This document shows, in pieces, positions 36,836 to 49,286 of a stretch of 64,000 nt of DNA. The DNA comes from Deinococcus frigens DSM 12807. GTDB lineage: Bacteria; Deinococcota; Deinococci; Deinococcales; Deinococcaceae. How positions within the stretch are numbered: position 1 is the stretch's first letter; each line of letters begins with the position of its first letter. The stretch spans positions 1 through 64,000 of the forward strand of contig NZ_JNIW01000001.1 of the NCBI RefSeq assembly GCF_000701425.1, read 5' to 3'. The translations under genes and the position numbers were made by a program. The notes beneath the pieces were generated by a model. That model saw only the letters and a list, made by a program, of their open reading frames with translations, was not told the DNA's origin and did not search any database.

Positions 36836-39211
36836 CTAAAGGTTGCTGGTGTCCTGGCGGTTGCTGGTGTCCCGGTGGGGGCCGCTGGAGGCTGTCGGGG
36901 CGTCTTGGTCTGTGGCCCGGCCCCGCCCCGCCGCCAGCAGCCGCAGCCACTGGCCCAGGACCGGCTCCAGGCGGTAGCGTTCGGCCCCGGCGTAGGCCCG
37001 CCCGCTCAGCTCCTGGCGCAGGTCGGGGCGCTCCATCAGGGACCGCAGGGCCGCGGCCAGGGCCGTGACATCCCCGGGCGGGACCAGCACGCCGCCCCCC
37101 GCCGCCAGCAGTTCGGCGGGGCCGGTGGGGCAGCAAAAGGCCACTGCCGGCACGCCGTAGGCCTGAGATTCCATCAGGACCATACCCAGCCCCTCGTGCC
37201 GGGAACTGAGGGCATAGATGCCAGCAGTCCGGTAGATCTCCGTGACCTCAGCAACGGCGCAGCGCAGTGCCCAGCGGCGCAGCCCCAGTTCTGCGGCCAG
37301 ATCGCGCAGGCGCTGTTCCTCAGTGCCGTCGCCGTAAATCTGGAGCTGCCAGCCGGGGCCGTCAGAATTGACCGCGTCGGCCTCCACCCTGGCCCAGGCG
37401 CGCAGCAGCAGGTCAAACCCCTTCTGGGGGTCCAGACGACCCAGACCCAGTACCACGCGGCTACACGGCGAGTAGGGATTCGCGGCGGGCCGCTCCACCG
37501 TCAGCGGATTGGCGATGACCGTGATCTCGGCGCGGGCACGCGGAAAGGCCGAGCGCCACCACTCGCGGTCCTGCCCGGTCAGGGTGACCACCTGATGCCC
37601 CAGATGGGCGGCGATCACGCGGGCCAGGCGGCGGGAGCGCATGTTCAGGGTGGTGCGGAAATTGAAGTGTTCCCAGGCCACCCGCAGCATCGGCAGGTCC
37701 AGGACGGCGGGAAAGACGAAACCGGCCAGGAAGGTGTCCACCGTGATCAGCACGTCGGGCCGCCGCCGCAGCAGCTCACGGCGCACCCCGCGCGCCAGCG
37801 GCACGGTCTGCCCCCGCATCCGCAGGTCTCCCTCCGGCAATCCCAGCGAGGTCACCTGGACCGCCTCGGGCAGCTCGAAGGCCACGGTCTGGCCGCGCAG
37901 GGTCAGAATCTGCACGTCCAGCCCCAGCCCGGCCAGGCCGCCCGCCACGGTGGCCGTGACCCGCTCCATGCCCGCGCGTCCGGCCATCGAGTCGATTAAA
38001 AAGGTGACCTTGACGGCGGGAATGGCGCTGCCGATCCCCTGCTCTGTGGCCTGGACTGCGGGTGGGGCGGCCAGCGGAAACGGAACCGGCGCGGCGGCGT
38101 CCAGAGGGCCAACGATGTCCGGGGGGCCAGTGTCGTTCAGGGAAACGGCGGCGTCCAGGCGGACCGGCGGACGGCGGGTGTTCAGCCAGCGCCTGAGCCT
38201 GCGCCGCAGCGCTGCGGGCACGGCCCATTGCCGGACGAAGCTGGCCAGCTCGTACGCACTGGGGCGGGTGGACAGCAGCGCCCGCTCCAGCACCGGCAGG
38301 CCGCCAAAATCGCCCACCCGCACGGCGCGCGGCACCACCTGCGCCAGCAGAAATCCGGCGAAAGCCCGGTCCGAGAGCCGCCCGGCCCGGCGGTGCTCCT
38401 GTGCCCACTCCAGCATGGGTCGCCACACCGAGACCCCGCTGCCGCTGGCCCGGTCCTCGCCCACATGGTAGATCGCCAGCGTCGAGGCCTCCTGCGGGGA
38501 AAGCTGCTCGAAGCCGACGCCCGCAACCTCCTCGGCGCGCAGCAGCCAGTCCCAGTCCTCGTTGTTGCGCAGGTCCGGACGAAACGGAACGCGCTGCGCC
38601 AACTGCCGGGGAACCAGGAACAGGCTACAGATCAGCGCGCACGGCCTCTGCCTGGCCGAACGCTGGGCCAGCATGTAATCGCCCAGCCGCTCGCCCGCTT
38701 CCCTGGGGCGCGCTGGAGACAGGCGGTCGCCGTAAGGGGTGCGCTCGATGTACCCGCTCAGGACCACCGGCAGGGCGTACTCCGAGCGCTGCGCCACCTC
38801 CATCTGCCGGGCCAGCTTGTCGGGCCGCCAGATGTCGTCGTCGTCCAGAAAGGCGATCCACTCGCCGCGCGCGTGCTGCACGCCGTAGTTGCGGACCGCA
38901 GACGGCCCCTGGTTGCGGGGCAGGGTCAGCGGGCGCAGCCGGGGATCGTCGATGGTCTCCAGCGCCGCCGCCGTCTCGGGATCGGGGCCGTCCATCACCA
39001 CCAGCACTTCCAGATTCGGGTAACGCTGGTCCAGTGCGCTTTTCAGTGCCCTGCTCAGCAGCAGCTCGGGACGCCGGTAGGTGGGAATCACCACGCTGAT
39101 CAGCGGCGACTCATCCTGTGGTCCGGCATTGTGGTGTGGAGCGTTTTGAATCGGGGCGTTTTGCAAGGGGACCTCGGTGTAGACAGGAGGGCAACAGGGA
39201 AGCTGAGGCAC
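36836..39211 (-). CDS. Two-domain glycosyltransferase: GT2 fused to GT4
   Basis: This 791-residue protein has an N-terminal GT2 domain (about residues 35-320; ISVVIPTYRRPELLLSRALKSAL, IAFLDDDDIWRPDKLARQM). A linker region of about 70 residues precedes a C-terminal GT4 domain (405-765; VTFLIDSMAGRAGMERVTATVAGGL, VVLGLGRLDPQKGFDLLLRAW and the nucleotide-sugar site SSRHEGLGMVLMESQAYGVP). It could make a two-sugar step in surface polysaccharide assembly. The start is a GTG at 39211. Small repeats occur at both ends: QNAPIQNAP near the start and DTSNRQDTSNL at the end. No polysaccharide locus surrounds it. Confidence 0.85.
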   Translation of the reverse strand: MPQLPCCPPVYTEVPLQNAPIQNAPHHNAGPQDESPLISVVIPTYRRPELLLSRALKSALDQRYPNLEVLVVMDGPDPETAAALETIDDPRLRPLTLPRNQGPSAVRNYGVQHARGEWIAFLDDDDIWRPDKLARQMEVAQRSEYALPVVLSGYIERTPYGDRLSPARPREAGERLGDYMLAQRSARQRPCALICSLFLVPRQLAQRVPFRPDLRNNEDWDWLLRAEEVAGVGFEQLSPQEASTLAIYHVGEDRASGSGVSVWRPMLEWAQEHRRAGRLSDRAFAGFLLAQVVPRAVRVGDFGGLPVLERALLSTRPSAYELASFVRQWAVPAALRRRLRRWLNTRRPPVRLDAAVSLNDTGPPDIVGPLDAAAPVPFPLAAPPAVQATEQGIGSAIPAVKVTFLIDSMAGRAGMERVTATVAGGLAGLGLDVQILTLRGQTVAFELPEAVQVTSLGLPEGDLRMRGQTVPLARGVRRELLRRRPDVLITVDTFLAGFVFPAVLDLPMLRVAWEHFNFRTTLNMRSRRLARVIAAHLGHQVVTLTGQDREWWRSAFPRARAEITVIANPLTVERPAANPYSPCSRVVLGLGRLDPQKGFDLLLRAWARVEADAVNSDGPGWQLQIYGDGTEEQRLRDLAAELGLRRWALRCAVAEVTEIYRTAGIYALSSRHEGLGMVLMESQAYGVPAVAFCCPTGPAELLAAGGGVLVPPGDVTALAAALRSLMERPDLRQELSGRAYAGAERYRLEPVLGQWLRLLAAGRGRATDQDAPTASSGPHRDTSNRQDTSNL

Positions 39212-39552
39212 CCGCCACCCTTCTCTCCCTTCAGTTGAGTGCAGGCTACACGCATTCGGGCGCAGATTCCACTGCCCAGTTCAGGAAAATCGGGCAGGGG
39301 GATGAAGGGTGATATGCGTTGCGTTCCATTCCAGAATGCACAGGAAAGCGCCGTCTGTACTTCCAGATCACGCAACGCGTGTTCTTTGCTTCTCCTGCCA
39401 GCCGGATTACAGTGAGGACTCCAGCCACAATCTGAGATGAGCAGGGGCCGGGGCCGGGCCTCCGGGCGGCATGGGAAAGTCGTGAACACCACGCAGAATG
39501 AGTGCCTCTTCGGTCTTCGCACATCAGCAGGGCGCGCGCTAGCCTAGATCCC
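39212..39552. other. Divergent intergenic region, nothing else recognised
   Basis: This 341-base stretch separates the glycosyltransferase (minus) from the DUF418 gene (plus), so both promoters should lie here. No RNA gene, palindrome or clear promoter pair stood out. Confidence 0.45.
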
Positions 39553-40704
39553 ATGACTGCCCCGCCGCCGCTGCCGCCGGACGCCGCGCCGCCCGCCCAC
39601 AGCGAACGCGGCCCGGTCAGGACGCGCGCCCCGCTGCCGGACGTGCTGCGGGGGCTGGCCCTGCTGGGCATCCTGCTGGTCAACGCCCAGGATTTCGCGG
39701 GCTTCCGCGAGTGGACCCAGACCGGGCTGGACCGCGCCGTGCAGGTCCTGACCGATGTGCTGGCCAATGGCCGGTTCATCAGCATCTTCGCCATGCTGTT
39801 CGGCTGGGGCGCGGCGGGGCTGCTGCAACGGCAGGGCATCGCAATTTTCCTGCGGCGGCATCTGGTGCTGCTGGCGGTGGGATCGCTGCATTTCATGCTG
39901 GTGTGGCATGGCGACATCATCTCGCTGTATGCGGTGCTGGCCTTTTTGCTGCTGGCCACCGCCCGCCTGACGGCGCGGGGGCTGGTCACGCTGGCAGCGG
40001 TGCTGGGCGCATGGTGGCTGGGCCTGGGCCTGCTGGAAGGTTTTGCCGCGCTGGCGCAGGGCCTGGGCGCGGCCAGATTCACGGGTCTGCCCGCCCTGTT
40101 CGCCGGTCAGACCTATCCAGAGGTGGTTTCCGGGCGGACCGACGAGTTCCTGGGTGATCTGATTGGGGGCGGCCTCTACAACGGCGCGTGGCTGCTGTCG
40201 CTGCTTAGCCTGGGCGCGGCGGCGGGGCGCGCGGGCGTGTTGCTGCGCCCGCACGACCACCCCCGGCTGCTGCGCGGGCTGGCACTCTGGGGCCTGCTGA
40301 CCGGGTTGCCGCTGGGCGCGCTGCTGGCGTGGCTGAACACGCGGGGCGACTATGCCAGCGGCCTGCTGGCCATTCCGGTCCGCATGGGCGGCGGGCTGGC
40401 CTCGGCGCTGGGCTACGTGGGCGTGATCGGCCTGCTGACCGTGCGGGAGCGCCTGGGGCCGCTGCGCGCCTTCGCGGCGGGCGGGCGCGTCGCCATGAGC
40501 AACTACATCGCCCAGAGCCTGATCATGACCGCCATCTTCTATCCCTACGCGGGCGCGCAGTTCGGTCAGTGGGGCGCGGCGCTGTCGGTGGGGCTGGCGC
40601 TGATCGTGGGTCTGTTGCAACTGCCGATCAGCGTGTGGTGGCTGCGCCGCTTCGGCACGGGTCCGCTGGAATGGCTGGTGCGGCGGGTGGTGTACTGGAA
40701 GTGA
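39553..40704 (+). CDS. DUF418-family membrane protein
   Basis: The 383-residue protein has about nine hydrophobic segments and the pattern of DUF418 proteins: [17 protein letters not shown] near residue 34, [18 protein letters not shown], and the C-terminal block [22 protein letters not shown] with GPLEWLVRR. The function of the family is unclear, with some members next to acyltransferase-like systems. An in-frame ATG at 39502 exists; 39553 fits the conserved start better. Confidence 0.8.
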   Translation: MTAPPPLPPDAAPPAHSERGPVRTRAPLPDVLRGLALLGILLVNAQDFAGFREWTQTGLDRAVQVLTDVLANGRFISIFAMLFGWGAAGLLQRQGIAIFLRRHLVLLAVGSLHFMLVWHGDIISLYAVLAFLLLATARLTARGLVTLAAVLGAWWLGLGLLEGFAALAQGLGAARFTGLPALFAGQTYPEVVSGRTDEFLGDLIGGGLYNGAWLLSLLSLGAAAGRAGVLLRPHDHPRLLRGLALWGLLTGLPLGALLAWLNTRGDYASGLLAIPVRMGGGLASALGYVGVIGLLTVRERLGPLRAFAAGGRVAMSNYIAQSLIMTAIFYPYAGAQFGQWGAALSVGLALIVGLLQLPISVWWLRRFGTGPLEWLVRRVVYWK

Positions 40705-40721
40705 TGAGAGGTCTAAGCGTC

Positions 40722-40942
40722 TAGAGCATTTGTCCGAGTTACAGCACCATGAAAAGAAACTCCCGATGCCTCCATTCTCTCCTACGGAGCTGTGCCAGTC
40801 CCAGATACTCGGCAACATTAACCCACTGTCTTGGGCAGAACAGACTGTCGCCATGAATTGACGCCCACAAGGACGCCGCTCCTCCCCATAAGGACGCTTG
40901 CCCACCCGTTCGGTTAAAACAACTCTTTTGACTGATGCTCTA
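40722..40942 (+). mobile_element. Miniature inverted-repeat element, copy 1
   Basis: The element starts TA-GAGCATTTGTCCGAG and ends TTGACTGATGCTC-TA. The termini match those of the two other copies with two changes on the right. It is about 217 bases without the TA pair. The inside shares several stretches with copy 2, including ACTCCCGATGC, ATACTCGGCAA, CTGTCTTGGGCAG and GACGCTTGCCC, in the same orientation. It has no coding potential. It occupies most of the 305-base gap between the DUF418 gene and the tyrosine phosphatase gene. Confidence 0.82.
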
Positions 40943-41009
40943 AAAGGATGCCGGGCAGTTGGACCGTGTAACGGTTTGACCGTCCCTCTGCCATGCCACA
41001 ATCCGATTC

Positions 41010-41504
41010 ATGACTTCCCCCACCCCACCCCTGCGCGTGCTGGCACTGTGTCTGGGCAACATCTGCCGCAGTCCGCTGGCCGAGGCGCTGCTGCGCCGTG
41101 AGCTGGAGGCCGCCGGGGTGCGGGCCACGGTGGACAGCGCCGGGACCGGGGACTGGCATGTGGGCCGCCCCGCCGATCCACGAAGTGCCGAGGTGGCCCG
41201 CACACATGGTCTGGTCCTGAATGGCCGCGCCCGCCAACTGACCGCGCAGGATTTCACGGACTTCGACGTGATCGTGGCGATGGACGCCCAGAACCTGCAC
41301 GACGCCCGCCAACTGGCCCCGGTAGACGCGCGGGCCAGCCTCCACCTGATGCGCGAGTGGGATGCCCAGGCCCCCGGCGCGGATGTGCCGGACCCCTATT
41401 ACGGCGGCTCCGATTCCGATGGTCTGGGCGGTTTTGAGACCGTGTACGCCATGCTGGAGCGCAGCGCTCAGGCCTTCGCGGCGCAACGCAAACGGGCGGA
41501 CTGA
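41010..41504 (+). CDS. Low-molecular-weight protein-tyrosine phosphatase
   Basis: The 164-residue enzyme has the catalytic P-loop CLGNICRSPLAEALL (C-X5-R) near residue 14 and the general-acid Asp in VPDPYYGG near residue 130. It removes phosphate from tyrosine in proteins in the cytoplasm. The length is typical. The next gene starts 55 bases later in the same direction. Confidence 0.92.
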   Translation: MTSPTPPLRVLALCLGNICRSPLAEALLRRELEAAGVRATVDSAGTGDWHVGRPADPRSAEVARTHGLVLNGRARQLTAQDFTDFDVIVAMDAQNLHDARQLAPVDARASLHLMREWDAQAPGADVPDPYYGGSDSDGLGGFETVYAMLERSAQAFAAQRKRAD

Positions 41505-41559
41505 AGCTTTCTGGGGTCATGTGGGAAACTGGTGAGAGGCGCGCGGTAGACTGCGGGGC

Positions 41560-42141
41560 ATGGACAACCGCACGAATCTCGACGATTACCTCGCGGAGCT
41601 GGGCATCAGCGAGGCGGACGAGAGCGTCACGCCGCCGCCCGCGCCCGAGACTCCCGGCACCATGCCCACGCTGGAGGCCGCCGCCACGGACCCCAGAGCC
41701 GTGTTGGAACGCTTTCTGCGCGGGCTGATCGCGCGCATCGATCCCGAACTGAATGTGACCGTCCGTGAGGTCGACGACGCCATCGAGGCCGAGATCAGCG
41801 GTGAGAACGCGGCCCGACTGGCCGGACGCGACGGGCGCACGCTGGGGGCCATCGAGGTCATCGCCTATACGGTGCTGTCCAAGCAAGAGGGCCGGGGCGA
41901 TACCCGCGTGCGGGTGGACATCGGCGGGTTTCGCAAGCGCCAGGCCGACACCCTGACCAAGCTGGCCGAGAGACTGGCCATCGGCGTGGCCAAGAGCGGC
42001 GAGGCCCACGAGCTGCAACCCATGCCCGCCGCCGAACGCCGCGTGATCCACATCGCCCTCAAGGAACACCCCGACGTGATGAGCGAGAGCGTGGGCGAGG
42101 GCGCGTCGCGGCGGCTGATCATCAAACCCCGGCACGGGTAG
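41560..42141 (+). CDS. jag: Jag/KhpB-like RNA-binding protein with KH and R3H domains
   Basis: The 193-residue protein has a KH-like domain (about residues 80-115) with the loop [18 protein letters not shown]. An R3H domain follows at the C-terminus, [34 protein letters not shown]. Jag/KhpB proteins bind RNA and influence translation and cell envelope processes. The gene is often next to yidC; that context is absent here. The N-terminal [15 protein letters not shown] resembles the short Jag_N motif but is weak. Confidence 0.82.
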   Translation: MDNRTNLDDYLAELGISEADESVTPPPAPETPGTMPTLEAAATDPRAVLERFLRGLIARIDPELNVTVREVDDAIEAEISGENAARLAGRDGRTLGAIEVIAYTVLSKQEGRGDTRVRVDIGGFRKRQADTLTKLAERLAIGVAKSGEAHELQPMPAAERRVIHIALKEHPDVMSESVGEGASRRLIIKPRHG

Positions 42142-42560
42142 GGGCAGGGCCAGATTGAGATTGTGGGGTTGCTAGACCCGTCTCACCCTTCCGGTTGAAT
42201 TCCCTCGAAAGGAAGGCGAGAAAATTCTCGTGCTAAACGATCTTCTGTGCCCCCTGGCTCCCCTCTGAGGGAGGTTGGCAGTGAAGCGGACTGAGGGGTT
42301 TTCTCCCAGCCCGTCCCCAGCCCTGTGACACTGCCTTCGTATCGGCAGTGGGCTGGGTTGGTGTTGTACTCACACAAATGCGGCATAGTGGGGACGAACG
42401 CGGGCCTCTGAAGCCTGCTGGTGCCTTTTGCCGGAGGTGCCTGGACTGCAAGCTCGCGAGCGTCACGCAGTCTGACACGGCCCTCCCGCCCCTCATTCCA
42501 ACGTTTCTTCCCCAGCCGATTTTCGGCGCGTTCACCTGTGGACGCACCCAGAGGATATCC
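42142..42560 (+). promoter_or_regulatory. Long leader region of the DEAD-box helicase gene
   Basis: About 420 bases separate the Jag-like gene and the helicase start. They include a partly self-complementary stretch CTCCCCTCTGAGGGAG (near 42257) and CACTGCCTTCGTATCGGCAGTG (near 42330), which can fold into a strong hairpin with an 8-base stem (CACTGCC/GGCAGTG). A long structured leader is common for DEAD-box helicase genes that respond to cold or control themselves. No protein of its own is supported. Confidence 0.45.
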
Positions 42561-44105
42561 ATGACCCGAACCCGTACCCCAGACCGCCCCCGCAACCAGA
42601 ACGACGCCCAGCCGCAGACCCGGCAGGCCGCCCCGCAGTTCGCCGCTCAGACCACCGACTGGCACAGCATGCTGGGTCACGACACGCCCACCCCGGTGCA
42701 GGCCGGGGCCATTCCCGCGCTGCTGAGTGGCCGCGACGTGATCACCACCGCACGCACCGGCAGCGGCAAGACGCTGGCCTTTCTCATTCCCGCCGTCGTG
42801 CGGAGCATCGGCATGAATCCCGTGCGCGGCATGCGCCCCGAGGTGCTGGTGGTCACGCCCACCCGCGAACTGGCCGTGCAGATCCGCGACGTGGCCCGCG
42901 AGCTGGGCATGACCGCCGGGCGCATCACCGGGGGCATCACGCCGGGGCAGACCCGCAGCGAGGCGACGGGCAAGGGCCTGATCTCCGGCACGCCGGGCCG
43001 CCTGAAAGACCTGATCAGCCGCCGCGAGCTGAACCTTTCCGGGCTGCGTTACGTGGTGCTGGACGAGGCCGACGAGCTGCTGTCGCTGGGCTTCCTGAAA
43101 GACGTGGGCGACATTCTGCGTTCGGCCCAGACTCAGAGCCAGGCTCAATCGGGGCAGAAACTCCAGATCGCGATGGCCTCGGCCACCTTTCCCGCCGAGA
43201 TTCGCACGGTGGCCCAGCAGTTCATGGTCAACCCCGAGCGCATCGACATCGCCCCCGCTGCCCGCGCCGAGAACACCAATCAGGACGATATCCTGGGCGG
43301 CGCGACCGGGGCCACGCACCTGCTGGTCCACACCACCCGCGACGACGTGATGGACGTGGCCGCCGAGCAGGCCCGCGAGGCGTTGCGTGCGCCGGGCGGC
43401 TGCGTGGTGATTTTCAGCCGCACCAAGTCCCTGGTCAAACGCCGTGCCGAACGCCTGGAGGGGATGCTGCCCGGCGAGATCGTCAGTCCCTTGCAGGGCA
43501 ACATGGACCAGAAGAAGCGCGAGCGCACCATGGCCCTGCTGCGCGACGGCAAATCCCGCGTGCTGGTGGCCACCGATATCGCCGGGCGCGGCATCGACCT
43601 CCCCGAGGTGCGACTGGTGATCCACATGGACGTGGCGCAGACCGCCGAGGACCATGTTCACCGTTCGGGCCGCACCGCCCGCGCGGGCCGTCCCGGCGTG
43701 AACCTGGTGCTGCTGATTCCCGAACAGCGCGGCCTGTGGCAGACCGTGCGCCGCAATCTGCCGCCCGCGCTGCACCCGCCACTGACCAACCAGGAGGCCC
43801 AGGTGGACCGCGCCATTCAGGAGAAGCAGGGACGCGGCTCCGGCAACGGTCTGATGCCCGGCGAGAGCGGTGGCGGACGTGGCAGAAGTCAGGGCGGACA
43901 GGGCCGGGGTGGGCAGGGTGTCGGCCAGTCGCGCGGTCAGTCTCAGGCCCGTGGACAGGCCGGACATTCGGATCGGGGCGGGCGCGGCGCGCAGCCGTCC
44001 GGCCAGCGGCGCTCGGACTCGGGCGGCAGCGCACCGGCTGGCACAGGGGCGGGCCGCGTGGGACCGCAGCCCGCACGGGGCCGGGGCGGACGCGGGCGCG
44101 GCTGA
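42561..44105 (+). CDS. DEAD-box ATP-dependent RNA helicase
   Basis: The 514-residue protein unwinds RNA with ATP. Motifs in order are a Q-motif region (PTPVQAGAIPALLSG), Walker A ARTGSGKTLAFL, PTRELAVQI, the DEAD box in VLDEADELLSLGF, ASATFP, and then ATDIAGRGIDLPEVRLVIHMD and HRSGRTARAGR of the second RecA-like domain. The C-terminal 80 residues are rich in Gly, Arg, Gln and Ser (RG-rich), a common RNA-binding tail. Start 42561 follows AGAGGAT; a longer frame from 42348 has no supporting signal. Confidence 0.93.
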   Translation: MTRTRTPDRPRNQNDAQPQTRQAAPQFAAQTTDWHSMLGHDTPTPVQAGAIPALLSGRDVITTARTGSGKTLAFLIPAVVRSIGMNPVRGMRPEVLVVTPTRELAVQIRDVARELGMTAGRITGGITPGQTRSEATGKGLISGTPGRLKDLISRRELNLSGLRYVVLDEADELLSLGFLKDVGDILRSAQTQSQAQSGQKLQIAMASATFPAEIRTVAQQFMVNPERIDIAPAARAENTNQDDILGGATGATHLLVHTTRDDVMDVAAEQAREALRAPGGCVVIFSRTKSLVKRRAERLEGMLPGEIVSPLQGNMDQKKRERTMALLRDGKSRVLVATDIAGRGIDLPEVRLVIHMDVAQTAEDHVHRSGRTARAGRPGVNLVLLIPEQRGLWQTVRRNLPPALHPPLTNQEAQVDRAIQEKQGRGSGNGLMPGESGGGRGRSQGGQGRGGQGVGQSRGQSQARGQAGHSDRGGRGAQPSGQRRSDSGGSAPAGTGAGRVGPQPARGRGGRGRG

Positions 44106-44367
44106 CACGAGGTTAAAAACAAGTTCCGGTGGTGAGATTTTCCTGCCGCCCGCCCACCCCACCAGGAACGAACAGGAGCAGGCTTGGCGACGTGCTCAGC
44201 GTTTTGACGAGTGCTGCTCCGCGCGCCACAGCATGCAGACCGTTCCGCTCCATTCTGGGTGGCCTCTACCGTGATCACCTGCGATCTGAGGCTGCTCATG
44301 TCTGCTGATGGCCGTGACATGGCAAGCTGCAAGCTCATCAGGAGGCTTTCTCCCTAATGCCCCTGTC
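44106..44367. other. Convergent intergenic region, no recognised feature
   Basis: This 262-base stretch lies between the convergent helicase and DUF4174 genes. A weak frame on the minus strand runs through it, but its composition is unlike the surrounding genes. No clear terminator with a T run was seen. Confidence 0.4.
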
Positions 44368-44775
44368 TTAACGCCCCCGCGCCCGCCGCTCCTGCTGTCG
44401 CATGGGCATGGTGTCGATCAGGGCGGCCACGGTGTTCAGGGCTGGAAAGGTCGTGTATCTGGCCTTGATGCCCGTGTCCTTGCCGATCAAGGCGGCGCGG
44501 CCATATGGCGCGCCCACCCTGCCGCCGGGATCGGCCAGCAGGGTCACCATCAACGTGCCCGGGCCATTTAACCGCGCGTCGCCAGGCGGGAGCAGCGCCA
44601 CCACGCGCAGATCACGCACCTGCAAGGCCGCGTCCTGCCGCCGAACTTCGGCCAGGTAAGAGGCGGGCGGGTCGCTTAAAATCAGCAGGCGTTCCTTGCT
44701 CAGCACGTCTGCCAGGGACCACGGCTGACCCTGCGCGGTCTGGAGGGTAAAGCCCAGCGCCAGCGCCATCAGCAC
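44368..44775 (-). CDS. DUF4174-like exported protein
   Basis: The 135-residue product starts 4 bases after the stop of the acyl-CoA dehydrogenase, at GTG 44775, with a hydrophobic start (LMALALGFTLQTAQGQ) that could be a short signal peptide. The body has RLLILSDPPASYLAEV, YGRAALIGKDTGIKARYTTF and the ending IDTMPMRQQERRARG, typical of DUF4174. The function of this family is not known. Tight coupling to the dehydrogenase suggests co-expression. Confidence 0.72.
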   Translation of the reverse strand: MLMALALGFTLQTAQGQPWSLADVLSKERLLILSDPPASYLAEVRRQDAALQVRDLRVVALLPPGDARLNGPGTLMVTLLADPGGRVGAPYGRAALIGKDTGIKARYTTFPALNTVAALIDTMPMRQQERRARGR

Positions 44776-44779
44776 CGGC

Positions 44780-45979
44780 TCAGCCGTCCAACTCCGCGAA
44801 CACGGCCCGGCTGATCACCAATTGCTGAATCTCGGAGGTTCCCTCGTAGATCTCGGTGACCTTGGCGTCGCGGAACAACCGCTCCACCGGGTAATCGCGG
44901 CTGTAGCCGTTGCCGCCGAAGATCTGAATGGCGTCGCGCGCGCAGTCCACCGCTGCCTCGGAGGCCAGCAGTTTGGCCATGCTGGCCTCCTTGCCGTAGG
45001 GAGCGCCCTGGTCCTTGAGCCACGCGGCTTTCAGGGCCACCAGGCGCGCACTCTCGATGCGCGCGGCCATGCGGGCAATCTTGAACGACACGCCCTCGAA
45101 CTCGCGCAGCTTCTTGCCGAACTGCTCGCGCTCATTGGCATACTTGCTGGCGTGTTCCAGCGCCGCCCGGGCAATGCCGATGGCCTGCATGGCAATACCA
45201 ATCCGCCCGGCATCCAGGCTGGCGAGGGCCACGATCAGCCCCTGACCTTCCTCACCCACCATATTTTCAGCGGGAACGCGCACGCCATCGAAGGTAACGG
45301 TGGTGGTGTGCGCGGCGTGCATGCCCAGCTTTTCCTCCGGCCTGCCGAAGCTCAGGCCGCCCATGTCCTTCTCGACGATAAAGCAGCTCACGCCGCGCGC
45401 ACCGGGGCCGCCCGTGCGGGCCATCACCAGATACGTCTCGGCCTGACCGCCGCTGGTGATCCAGGCTTTCGCGCCGTCCAGCACCCAGTCGTCGCCGCCC
45501 CGCACCGCTTTGAGGCGCAGGCTGGCGGCGTCACTGCCCGCGCTGGCCTCGGTCAGACAAAATGCGCCGATCTTTTCCCCGCTGGCAAGGGGCTTGAGGT
45601 ACTTCCCGCGCTGTGCGTCGGTGCCGTATTTCAGGATCATCTGTTCGGGCAATCCGTTCTGCACGCTGACGATCACGCCCACACTGGCATCCGCCGCGCA
45701 GATTTCTTCCAGACACAGGGAGTAGGTCACGCTGTCCAGGGCCGCGCCGCCCCACTGTTCGGGGACGGTGGCCCCCAGCAGGCCCATCTCGGCCAGGCCG
45801 CGCAACTGCGGGTGGGGAAACTCGCCGCTGCGGTCATACTCGGCGGCGTGCGGCGCGATCTCGGCGCGGCAGAAGTCGCGGACGTGTTGCACGATCATGC
45901 GGCTGTCGTCATTCAGGGCAAACCCCATGCCACTGGTCATGCCGCTTTCGGCGGGAACGGGCGGGTCGGTAACGGTCAT
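44780..45979 (-). CDS. Acyl-CoA dehydrogenase
   Basis: The 399-residue flavoprotein oxidises an acyl-CoA to the trans-2-enoyl-CoA. It has an N-terminal helical domain (VRDFCRAEIAPHAAEYDRSGEFP), the FAD-contact motif AFCLTEASAGSDAASLR, and VLDGAKAWITSGGQAETYLVMART. The C-terminal catalytic region is RDAKVTEIYEGTSEIQQLVISRAV, with the catalytic Glu in YEGTSE. It is divergent from the acyl-CoA carboxylase gene at 46271, which is followed by a second acyl-CoA dehydrogenase. Confidence 0.93.
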   Translation of the reverse strand: MTVTDPPVPAESGMTSGMGFALNDDSRMIVQHVRDFCRAEIAPHAAEYDRSGEFPHPQLRGLAEMGLLGATVPEQWGGAALDSVTYSLCLEEICAADASVGVIVSVQNGLPEQMILKYGTDAQRGKYLKPLASGEKIGAFCLTEASAGSDAASLRLKAVRGGDDWVLDGAKAWITSGGQAETYLVMARTGGPGARGVSCFIVEKDMGGLSFGRPEEKLGMHAAHTTTVTFDGVRVPAENMVGEEGQGLIVALASLDAGRIGIAMQAIGIARAALEHASKYANEREQFGKKLREFEGVSFKIARMAARIESARLVALKAAWLKDQGAPYGKEASMAKLLASEAAVDCARDAIQIFGGNGYSRDYPVERLFRDAKVTEIYEGTSEIQQLVISRAVFAELDG

Positions 45980-46238
45980 GCTTCAGTTTACCAAGTGAGG
46001 GTTGGGATTATGGGCCTTCAATACTGACCCGGCGAGCTGGAGTTGTCATAAGCAGCGTTGCCTCCGGACCTGCGACACGGGCGATTCTGGCCTCTCATTC
46101 GGCAGGTTTATGGCCGTGAGGCTGGCTGACGTCCTGGGCAACCCTCACTGAGGAAGTCTGCCTCTCGCTCGCTTCAGCTTCACCGTGCCCTCACCACCCG
46201 GCTTTCTTGCTGGAGTGTGCCTCCTCTTGCCCCACAAC

Positions 46239-46256
46239 CTAACGAGCGTTTGTTAG
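46239..46256 (+). promoter_or_regulatory. Operator-like palindrome upstream of the acyl-CoA carboxylase gene
   Basis: CTAACGAGCGTTTGTTAG pairs in 7 of 9 positions across its centre, with CTAAC at one side and GTTAG at the other. This form is usual for TetR-family regulators of acyl-CoA metabolism. It lies 14 bases before the start codon and overlaps a possible -10 box (TAGACT, 46254-46259), so binding would block the promoter. No regulator gene lies beside it. Confidence 0.55.
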
Positions 46257-46270
46257 ACTGCCCATTACAG

Positions 46271-47956
<1,686 letters not shown>

Positions 47957-48026
47957 GAAAATCAGACCTCGAATCTCAAAAACAGACACCCATCAAATCC
48001 GTTGGAAGCAATTGGAGGTAACACCC

Positions 48027-49238
<1,212 letters not shown>

Positions 49239-49286
49239 GTAATTCAAATAGAAAATGGGTGGGAGGCTTGATGCTTCCTACCCTCT

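Noticed and set aside
42183..44162. Long minus-strand open frame opposite the DEAD-box helicase
   Set aside because: It mirrors the helicase gene, has the His/Gln/Arg/Gly-rich composition typical of antisense frames in GC-rich DNA and no recognisable domain.
45980..46238. tRNA or small RNA gene in the acyl-CoA divergent region
   Set aside because: No cloverleaf-like pattern, CCA end or strong hairpin with T run was visible.
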